The notes under the pieces are model-generated. The model was not told where the DNA came from, did not search any database, and worked only from the letters and a program-made list of their open reading frames with translations. The translations under genes and the position numbers were made by a program. Of a stretch of DNA of 5,094 nucleotides, positions 1-3,977 are shown piece by piece; the first letter of the stretch is position 1; each line of letters begins with the position of its first letter. The stretch comes from an uncultured Thermomicrobiales bacterium (GTDB lineage Bacteria; Chloroflexota; Chloroflexia; Thermomicrobiales; Thermomicrobiaceae): positions 1-5,094 of the forward strand of contig CALAGB010000289.1 in NCBI GenBank assembly GCA_937891245.1, read 5' to 3'.

Positions 1-10
1 TGACAGACAA

Positions 11-34
11 GGCGCCTCGCCATTTCGAGGCGCT
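11..34. other. short inverted repeat / hairpin
   Basis: GCGCCTCG (12-19) and CGAGGCGC (26-33) form a perfect 8-bp stem around a 6-base loop, and 11/34 could add a G:U pair. No T-rich run follows on the plus strand, so it is not a classical intrinsic terminator. It may still mark the 3' end of a gene lying left of the window. The window opens with TGA, which could be that gene's stop codon, but nothing here can confirm it. Confidence 0.5.
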
Positions 35-57
35 CCGGTTCCGATTCAGCCCCTTCA

Positions 58-452
58 GTGGGCTTCGTCGATGGAGCCCGGGCATTTATCCCCGGGCGGG
101 GTGGACTGCGCAACCGTTCAACGCTTGGCCATGGTGTTCCCCCGAGCGGGCGGGGCGATGCCACGCTCCGGTTCTCCGATCCGTCCCCCCCGGGCACGGG
201 CGGGGTGGCAACCCGTTCGGGGCACCACGATCTGTCCCCCGGGCGGGGTCCGGGCAGCGTCCGGGTCGTCGACGCGTCACGGCCGCCCCCGGGCAGGCAT
301 CTGGTGATGCCACGTTCGCGGCACCACGATCCATTCCCCGGGCAAGGGCGGAGCGATGCCCCATTCGCGACACCACGATCCGTTCCCCGGGCTAGGGCGG
401 AGCGATGCCCCATTCGCAGCACCACGATCGGTTCCCCGGACGGGCGCCGGCC
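58..452. repeat. degenerate tandem repeat array, ~49-bp period
   Basis: A GC-rich, non-coding stretch is built from a unit of about 49 bp. The unit begins GATGCC(A/C)C, continues through TTCGCG and CACCACGATC, reaches a CCCCGGGC core and ends GGGCGGAGC. The clearest copies start at 306, 355 and 404, exactly 49 bases apart. The first two match at about 44 of 49 positions by my count. The third matches its neighbour at 33 of the first 36 positions, then diverges. More worn copies start near 157, 205 and 254, and still weaker ones lie before that, near 61 and 102. Because 49 is not a multiple of 3, the array cannot encode a repeat protein in one frame, and the open frames across it have simple-composition products. 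The conservation covers whole units, so this is a decayed minisatellite or a nested dispersed repeat and not a CRISPR. Its function is unknown. Confidence 0.75.
76..97. other. GCCCGGG inverted repeat at the left edge of the array
   Basis: GCCCGGG (76-82) and CCCGGGC (91-97) can form a 7-bp stem with an 8-base A/T-rich loop. Each arm contains the palindrome CCCGGG, which is also the core of the 49-bp repeat unit. The hairpin may simply arise from two copies of that core. No T-run follows. Confidence 0.35.
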
Positions 453-551
453 GTTGATCACGTGCCGGTCCGTCCCCAAGCAGACGTCAGGAACCGATCA
501 CAGCCGGGATCGCCATGCACTCCGCCACGACACGTCCCAACGCGTCGTCAC
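453..551. other. gene-free spacer left of the minus-strand unit
   Basis: This stretch continues the array as unrecognisable GC-rich sequence. The 49-bp unit cannot be followed with confidence beyond about 452. I see no coding signal. The one structured element is the hairpin at 527-548, listed separately. Confidence 0.4.
527..548 (-). terminator. hairpin just past the minus-strand stop codon; possible terminator
   Basis: On the minus strand ACGACGCGT, loop TGGG and ACGTGTCGT form a 9-bp stem, starting 3 bases past the stop codon of the 552-995 gene. One position pairs as G:U in the minus-strand RNA but would be an A:C mismatch in plus-strand RNA, which favours a role in the leftward transcript. 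No U-tract follows. It may be a non-canonical terminator or a 3'-end stabiliser. Confidence 0.4.
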
Positions 552-995
552 CTACTGCACCTCAAACTCCTGCGACACATCGTTGACATGCAGCGTGTAG
601 CGGCCAGGGTCGAGGGTGCCGAGTCCGATCGATTTGTCGTAGGTGCTGATGATCTGGGCGCAGGCGACGCCATCGGGCCGCTCGCCGATGAGCACGATGG
701 TGATCGTACTACCATCGCGGCTGATCTCCGGCTCACGCGCTTTCGTGCAGGAATCGGGGATGATGGCGGTCACATGCGCGAAGATCTGCGGTGGGAAGCT
801 CTCCGCGATCAACACCTCAACGGTCTGGACTTGGAGTCTAACGGTGGACATCGTTGGTTCTCCCGTCGGATTGGCGCTATCGGCAATATCGCCGGAATCG
901 GCCACGGCGAAGGCGAAGAAGGCGGTCAGTCCAAGCAGCACGAGCAGGATAAGCACGGTCGTCAGCCGGCTGAACGATCGGGGTAGGCGGAGCAT
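552..995 (-). CDS. small secreted or membrane-anchored protein with two cysteines (hypothetical)
   Basis: The predicted protein is 147 residues. A basic N-terminus (MLRLPRSFSR) is followed by a hydrophobic segment at about residues 12-31. An Ala-Val-Ala at 30-32 could be a signal peptidase I site, so the protein is either exported or held by one N-terminal helix. The outer part looks like a compact beta domain. It has Cys83 in a 'IPDSC' context, Cys112 in 'VACAQ', and a C-terminal 'LGTLDPGRYTLHVNDV' strand pair ending 'FEVQ'. I recall this spacing of two cysteines plus a 'PGxYxVxVNG'-like end from small secreted proteins in Chloroflexota and other bacteria. A disulfide between the two cysteines is plausible. 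The ATG is preceded by AGAGG with a 7-base gap (1003-1007), which supports the start. The gene lies 58 bases downstream of the MscS gene on the same strand, so co-transcription is likely. Its function is unknown. Confidence 0.8.
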   Translation of the reverse strand: MLRLPRSFSRLTTVLILLVLLGLTAFFAFAVADSGDIADSANPTGEPTMSTVRLQVQTVEVLIAESFPPQIFAHVTAIIPDSCTKAREPEISRDGSTITIVLIGERPDGVACAQIISTYDKSIGLGTLDPGRYTLHVNDVSQEFEVQ

Positions 996-1002
996 CAGTG
1001 AA

Positions 1003-1007
1003 CCTCT
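1003..1007 (-). promoter_or_regulatory. ribosome binding site of the 552-995 gene
   Basis: Minus-strand AGAGG lies 7 bases before the ATG at 995. It fixes the start of the secreted protein and is good evidence that this minus-strand gene is real, and that the overlapping plus-strand open frames are not. Confidence 0.6.
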
Positions 1008-1017
1008 TGTCTTCTTC

Positions 1018-1035
1018 CATCACCGGGCGGCGATG
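1018..1035 (-). other. small hairpin between the MscS gene and the secreted-protein gene
   Basis: On the minus strand CATCGCC, loop GCCC and GGTGATG pair over 7 positions, one of them G:U. No U-tract follows. If the two minus-strand genes share a transcript, this structure would sit in their 58-base spacer and could affect relative expression. A stem this short may be chance in GC-rich DNA. Confidence 0.25.
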
Positions 1036-1053
1036 CGTCGGTGCCGTACGTTC

Positions 1054-1911
1054 CTACTGTGAGTTTTCGGACGCATTTGGAGTTCCCTTGGGCGCGGCCG
1101 GAGTGCGGCTGAGATCGACACCAGTGAACGCGTTGTCGATCGCCAGGCGTACGGCCGATTCGATGCGGTTGGTTACCTGGATTTCCGGGGCCGTCCAGTA
1201 GCGCACATGCAGTTCGTAGGCCGTCGCAGACGCGCCGAGCAGCAGGATTTCCGGTTGGGCTGAGGGGAGCACGCCATCGACCGAAGAGACAGCTGCGCGC
1301 AGCAGCGCCTCGGCGCGGGCGAAATCGGTATCGAGCGGGAACTGCAGCACGATCGTGGTGCGCCGGGTGCCGTTCTCGGTCAGATTCTGGATCGGCTGAT
1401 TGAAGACCTGCGCATTGGGAATGAAGACTTGAATGCCGTCGACCGTGCGCAGCGTCGTTGTGCGGAAGTTGATCTCGCTCACCGTCCCGGCGTTCGGGCC
1501 CACCTGAATCTGATCGGCGATTTCATAGGGGCGCCGCCAGAGGATCAGCACACCGGCCACGAAGTTCTCGAGAATATCCTTCAGAGCGAAACCGACGATC
1601 AGACCGGCGACGCCGAAGGTGGCGATGATCGTCGAGAAGCTGACGCCGATCACCCCGAAGGCAACCGCCACACCGAACGTAATAATGAAGGCCGTAAGCA
1701 ACTGCTCGAATAACAGCTTCAGGCTCGGGTCGAGCCGCGGTGAGAAGCGTTCGCCCCGACGGAAGATGCGCGTCAGCCATTGCGACAGCCAGACGAAGAA
1801 GACGACGATGAGTACGGCGATCAGAAAGGTCGGGATCTCACGTGCCAACGCCCCGACGTTCTCGAGCGTCTCCGTTCCGGCATGGTGCAGCGCGTCGACC
1901 ACCGATTGCAT
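1054..1911 (-). CDS. MscS-family small-conductance mechanosensitive ion channel
   Basis: This is an inner-membrane channel of the MscS family, which opens under membrane tension and releases solutes during hypo-osmotic shock. From the ATG at 1911 the protein is 285 residues, close to the size of E. coli MscS (286). Hydrophobic segments lie at about 26-47, 67-90 and 94-125. The third is the pore helix, with the family's Gly/Ala-rich packing pattern ('GVAGLIVGFALKD', about 100-112) followed by 'ENFVAGVLIL'. The beta domain follows, with the hallmark 'G.V.EI....T.LRT.DG..V.IPN' (about 142-165), then an alpha/beta vestibule domain to the end. A TTG 33 bases further upstream (1944) would add 11 residues but has no ribosome binding site. 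The ATG at 1911 has GAGGG with a 10-base gap, so I prefer it. The gene probably heads a leftward operon with the secreted-protein gene. The family call is secure; conductance and gating in this organism are not known. Confidence 0.93.
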   Translation of the reverse strand: MQSVVDALHHAGTETLENVGALAREIPTFLIAVLIVVFFVWLSQWLTRIFRRGERFSPRLDPSLKLLFEQLLTAFIITFGVAVAFGVIGVSFSTIIATFGVAGLIVGFALKDILENFVAGVLILWRRPYEIADQIQVGPNAGTVSEINFRTTTLRTVDGIQVFIPNAQVFNQPIQNLTENGTRRTTIVLQFPLDTDFARAEALLRAAVSSVDGVLPSAQPEILLLGASATAYELHVRYWTAPEIQVTNRIESAVRLAIDNAFTGVDLSRTPAAPKGTPNASENSQ

Positions 1912-1921
1912 GCGTGGCGAA

Positions 1922-1926
1922 CCCTC
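1922..1926 (-). promoter_or_regulatory. ribosome binding site deciding the MscS start
   Basis: Minus-strand GAGGG lies 10 bases before the ATG at 1911. It sits inside the extra 11 codons that would be translated from the TTG at 1944. No comparable purine-rich motif precedes that TTG or the GTG two codons after it. Confidence 0.45.
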
Positions 1927-1966
1927 ATCTCCCAACACAATCAATAGATGAACGAACCGTCATGCT

Positions 1967-1993
1967 ATCTATACCAGATCGGCAGACCGTCAA
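1967..1993 (-). promoter_or_regulatory. candidate sigma70-type promoter for the MscS unit
   Basis: On the minus strand TTGACG (1988-1993, five of six consensus bases) is followed by an A/T-rich stretch containing TATAGAT (1967-1973). The spacing is imperfect. TATAGA lies only 14 bases from the -35, while TAGATA lies at 16 but matches the -10 consensus poorly. It is the most A/T-rich point in the divergent region and lies about 55 bases upstream of the ATG at 1911, which suits a promoter. Confidence 0.4.
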
Positions 1994-2070
1994 CCGCGTC
2001 GTTGCCGAGCCCGGCACGACGACCGATTTGGCGCCCTGACGCCGAAATATGAGCAGCATGAGCCCGAACC

Positions 2071-2079
2071 TGCTAAGAT
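2071..2079 (+). promoter_or_regulatory. candidate extended -10 promoter for the small membrane protein genes
   Basis: TGCTAAGAT contains an extended -10 TG followed by TAAGAT (four of six consensus bases). It lies 54 bases before the GTG at 2134. No convincing -35 is seen 16-18 bases upstream, which is tolerable for an extended -10 promoter. The same TAAGAT hexamer appears upstream of argS at 3927-3932. Confidence 0.3.
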
Positions 2080-2121
2080 GCAAGCCAGTCGCGCGAGTGG
2101 CCGTACACGTTTCGCACCGTT

Positions 2122-2129
2122 GGGAGGGG
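2122..2129 (+). promoter_or_regulatory. strong ribosome binding site for the GTG at 2134
   Basis: GGGAGGGG ends 4 bases before the GTG, and its GGAGG core is 6 bases away. It decides the non-ATG start of the 103-residue membrane protein. It closely resembles the site at 2521-2527 in front of the next gene. Confidence 0.6.
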
Positions 2130-2133
2130 CGTC

Positions 2134-2445
2134 GTGCCTCCTTCGCTCATTTTCACACTGTTGCTGGCAAGCATCTGCGGGCTGCTCTTTCACAGCCTTT
2201 TCGGGCGTAAACTCTGGCAGCTCCCCTGTTTCTGGATTGCCGCCGTGATCGGCTTTTCTGCTGGCGAGATCCTTGCGATTCTCGCAGGGGTGGAATTCTT
2301 GCGTCTGGGGAACGTCCCGCTGTTGCCGGCGCTCGCCGGAACGCTCGCGGCGCTGCTCATCTGCTGGTTCTTCACCTCGACGCCGCAGCCGGGTACACAG
2401 GGGCGGACACGCGGCCAGGGTCGCGGAACGCTACGGCGCGGTTGA
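2134..2445 (+). CDS. small three-helix membrane protein, unknown function
   Basis: The 103-residue protein starts at GTG behind a strong GGGAGGGG site. Three hydrophobic segments are visible at about residues 4-22, 29-52 and 61-80. The loops are short and include 'GRKLWQL' and 'FLRLGNVPL'. The Gly-Glu in the second helix ('FSAGEILAIL') is a polar feature inside the membrane span. From about residue 81 the protein becomes a Pro/Gly/Arg-rich basic tail ending RRG, likely cytoplasmic and disordered by composition. I do not recognise a named family. Similar small integral membrane proteins are common as hypotheticals in Chloroflexota. The next gene starts 88 bases on in the same direction with a near-identical start context, so the two are probably co-transcribed. 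The hydrophobic pattern and binding site make it credible as a real gene. Confidence 0.75.
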   Translation: MPPSLIFTLLLASICGLLFHSLFGRKLWQLPCFWIAAVIGFSAGEILAILAGVEFLRLGNVPLLPALAGTLAALLICWFFTSTPQPGTQGRTRGQGRGTLRRG

Positions 2446-2520
2446 TGCGTTTGCGCTTTGCCCGGCAGTGAGCTGGGGCCACCCGCCGAGCCGCGACCGG
2501 CGGAATCGAGAAGACGCGTA

Positions 2521-2527
2521 GGGAGGG
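2521..2527 (+). promoter_or_regulatory. strong ribosome binding site for the GTG at 2534
   Basis: GGGAGGG is followed by ATCGTC and GTG, 6 bases apart. The upstream gene has GGGAGGGG, CGTC, GTG. This supports GTG as the true start of the 130-residue protein. Confidence 0.6.
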
Positions 2528-2533
2528 ATCGTC

Positions 2534-2926
2534 GTGCGAAAAGGATGGCTTTGGGTCAGTGTTATCGGCTTAGTCGTACTCTTCGTCGTCTTATTCGTCG
2601 TGCTCTACCTCCTGGGCAACTCCGATCAATCCGCACTCGAACGGATCATGAATATCGCGGTCATCTTCCTGGCGCTTTCAGCCATGCTCGTCGTGCTGCT
2701 GATGGGCGCGATTCTCGGCGTCATCGTCTGGTTCGCGTTGCGTATTAAGGACGGCGCCGTCCCAGTCTTCGAGCAGGTGACCGAGACGCTCACCCGCGTA
2801 CGCGGCAGCGTGGAGTTCCTTAGCGAGGAAGCTGCCAAGCCGGTCATTTCGTTCTCCTCACGGGTCGCCGGTGTCCGCGCGCTGGTCAAGACGGTCACCG
2901 CGAAGCCCAAGAAGAAGAAAAGCTGA
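2534..2926 (+). CDS. two-helix membrane protein with helical cytoplasmic domain (DUF948-like resemblance)
   Basis: The protein is 130 residues from a GTG with a strong ribosome binding site. Two hydrophobic segments lie at about 7-27 and 40-69, separated by a polar loop containing 'NSDQSALERI'. After the second span comes a likely amphipathic helical region (about 75-121) with 'VFEQVTETLTRVRGSVEFL' and 'AKPVISF..RVAGVRALVKT', then a Lys-rich tail (PKKKKS). That pattern, with repeated T/V-x-x-V heptad-like spacing followed by a 'PVI....AGVR' stretch, reminds me of DUF948-type membrane-anchored helical proteins. This is from memory and the match is loose. The basic tail would favour the cytoplasm under the positive-inside rule and could contact phospholipid or nucleic acid. 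The gene is the second of a likely pair with the 103-residue membrane protein. Its function is unknown. Confidence 0.78.
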   Translation: MRKGWLWVSVIGLVVLFVVLFVVLYLLGNSDQSALERIMNIAVIFLALSAMLVVLLMGAILGVIVWFALRIKDGAVPVFEQVTETLTRVRGSVEFLSEEAAKPVISFSSRVAGVRALVKTVTAKPKKKKS

Positions 2927-2944
2927 GGCAATCCGCCTTCGGCG

Positions 2945-2971
2945 ATGACGGCAAAAACCCGATGATATACT
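2945..2971 (+). promoter_or_regulatory. candidate promoter for the nucleotidyltransferase gene
   Basis: TGATATACT (2963-2971) is an extended -10 with TATACT matching five of six consensus bases. ATGACG (2945-2950) is a weak -35 with a short 15-base gap. The -10 lies about 100 bases upstream of the ATG at 3074, which implies a leader of roughly 95 bases. It suggests the sugar-nucleotide gene is expressed independently of the two membrane protein genes upstream. Confidence 0.45.
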
Positions 2972-3073
2972 TTGCGCTGCGCTCGTTCGTCGCGCCCTTC
3001 GGTTTGCCCATGACGCAACCGGGCGGCGCTACGAGGCGTTGGTTGGAGCGCCGGGATGGAGACGTGACGAGTT

Positions 3074-3817
3074 ATGAAGGGGATTATCCTCGCGGGCGGC
3101 CTCGGCAGCCGGCTCTACCCCCTCACATACGCCACCAACAAGCACCTGTTGCCGATCTACGATCGACCGATGATCTACTACCCGATCGCGACGCTCGTCA
3201 ATGCGGGTATCGACCACATCATGATCGTAACCGGCGGTCCGCATGCCGGTGACTTCCTGCGCGTGTTGCGCAACGGTACGCATCTCGGGGTGCGCCATCT
3301 CGAATACGCCTATCAAGAGCAGGAGGGCGGCATCGCCGAGGCGATCGGGCTCTGCGCCAACTTCGCCGATGGCGATGATATCTGCGTCATTCTTGGCGAT
3401 AACACGACCGATGCCGATATTCGGCCGGCCGTCGAGGAGTTTTCCGGCGGGGCGCTCCTCTTCCTGGCGCGCGTGCCTGACCCCGAGCGCTTCGGCTGCC
3501 CGGTCTTCGACGAGCGCGATGCGAAGCGCATCACCCGGATTGAAGAGAAGCCGAGCAACCCGCGCAGCGATTTCGCGGTGACCGGACTCTATCTCTTCGA
3601 CGCGAAGGTGTTTGATTACATCAGCCGGCTGGAGCCATCGGCGCGTGGTGAACTGGAAGTGACCGACGTCAACAATTTCTATCTGAACGACGGCACGCTT
3701 CGCTGGCAGGAGTTACAGGGCTACTGGAGTGACGCCGGCACCTTCGAAAGCCTGCACCGCGCCAACCGCTTCTGGGCCGCGCAGCGTGGCTGGAGCAGCG
3801 CGGATGAGAGCGACTGA
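3074..3817 (+). CDS. rfbA: short-form glucose-1-phosphate thymidylyltransferase-like nucleotidyltransferase
   Basis: The family joins a sugar 1-phosphate to dTTP, giving dTDP-glucose and pyrophosphate, the first step toward dTDP-rhamnose and other surface sugars. The 247-residue protein carries the nucleotide-binding signature 'GGLGSRLYPLT' (8-18), then 'NKHLLPIYDRPMIYYP' (22-37), in which Lys23 fits the conserved lysine. It also has the metal-site 'LGDN' (107-110), 'RIEEKP' (155-160), 'GLYLFD' (171-176), 'RGELEVTDVNN' (191-201) and 'WSDAGTFESL' (218-227). It is shorter than the roughly 290-residue enterobacterial RmlA and lacks most of its C-terminal extension. In the RmlA 'TKAVSKQLLP' region it has 'TYATNKHLLP', so the exact sugar or nucleotide is uncertain. 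The ATG is fixed by homology and by an in-frame stop just upstream (3065-3067). The ribosome binding site is weak: GGAG lies 12 bases away. No rfbB, rfbC or rfbD neighbour is present. Confidence 0.9.
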   Translation: MKGIILAGGLGSRLYPLTYATNKHLLPIYDRPMIYYPIATLVNAGIDHIMIVTGGPHAGDFLRVLRNGTHLGVRHLEYAYQEQEGGIAEAIGLCANFADGDDICVILGDNTTDADIRPAVEEFSGGALLFLARVPDPERFGCPVFDERDAKRITRIEEKPSNPRSDFAVTGLYLFDAKVFDYISRLEPSARGELEVTDVNNFYLNDGTLRWQELQGYWSDAGTFESLHRANRFWAAQRGWSSADESD

Positions 3818-3819
3818 AC

Positions 3820-3839
3820 GGTGCGCTGGACGACGCACC
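3820..3839 (+). terminator. hairpin just past the nucleotidyltransferase stop; weak terminator candidate
   Basis: GGTGCG (3820-3825) and CGCACC (3834-3839) form a 6-bp stem with an 8-base loop, starting 3 bases past the TGA. No T-tract follows. The next, larger hairpin begins at 3843, so the two could act together. Confidence 0.3.
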
Positions 3840-3842
3840 CGT

Positions 3843-3893
3843 CGCCCCTACGGCGGGATGTTCCGTAGAGGCGATGCATGCATCCCCCCGCCG
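3843..3893. repeat. palindromic intergenic repeat with hairpin and GATGCATGCATC core
   Basis: CGCCCCTACGG (3843-3853) pairs with CCGTAGAGGCG (3863-3873) at 10 of 11 positions around a 9-base loop. GATGCATGCATC (3873-3884) directly follows and is a perfect 12-bp palindrome. CGGCGGG (3851-3857) can alternatively pair with CCCGCCG (3887-3893), so two competing folds exist. From memory, very similar 'TAGGGGCGATGCATGCATCGCCCCTA' elements are scattered between genes in Chloroflexota genomes. This looks like a slightly decayed copy, with A instead of G in the right arm. It lies between convergence-free genes, so it may be a dispersed REP-like element and not a terminator. Confidence 0.65.
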
Positions 3894-3926
3894 ATGTGCG
3901 AAGGCACAAGGCGAGTTGATCCACTT

Positions 3927-3932
3927 TAAGAT
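3927..3932 (+). promoter_or_regulatory. weak -10 candidate upstream of argS
   Basis: TAAGAT lies 45 bases before the argS ATG in the only A/T-leaning part of this spacer. No clear -35 is seen at 16-18 bases upstream, and TTGATC (3916-3921) is too close to serve it. It is the same hexamer as the -10 candidate at 2074-2079. Confidence 0.22.
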
Positions 3933-3964
3933 CGAATCGAACACGCTTAACGATGCACGAACGC

Positions 3965-3968
3965 AGGA
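3965..3968 (+). promoter_or_regulatory. ribosome binding site of argS
   Basis: AGGA lies 9 bases before the ATG at 3978, and a second purine-rich stretch (GAGGG, 3970-3974) is only 3 bases away. A stop codon in frame (TGA 3969-3971) lies just upstream, so the ATG at 3978 is the first possible start. Confidence 0.45.
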
Positions 3969-3977
3969 TGAGGGCGA

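Noticed and set aside
306..452. CRISPR array
   Set aside because: Regular spacing is present, but the whole 49-bp unit is conserved with no unique spacers, and there are no cas genes.
58..600. Long plus-strand open frame (180 codons) over the repeat array, plus overlapping frames at 71-307 and 86-376 (minus)
   Set aside because: The products are Arg/Pro/Gly-rich with no family-like pattern, the 49-bp repeat shifts frame at each unit, no ribosome binding site is seen, and the right end overlaps the well-supported minus-strand gene at 552-995.
405..986. Plus-strand open frame of 193 codons opposite the secreted-protein gene
   Set aside because: It is antisense to a gene with a signal-like N-terminus and a good ribosome binding site. 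Its own product is charged and low-complexity, without recognisable features.
2483..2503. Hairpin CCGCCG/CGGCGG between the two small membrane protein genes
   Set aside because: Six G/C pairs with a 9-base loop are easily expected by chance in such GC-rich DNA, and no T-tract follows.
2931..2960. Intrinsic terminator after the 130-residue membrane protein gene
   Set aside because: CGCC-TTC-GGCG gives only a 4-bp stem and is followed by an A-run, not a T-run, on the plus strand.
3064..3073. Alternative GTG start for the nucleotidyltransferase at 3064
   Set aside because: It is in a different frame from the MKGIILAGG start, and an in-frame TGA at 3065-3067 blocks any upstream extension.
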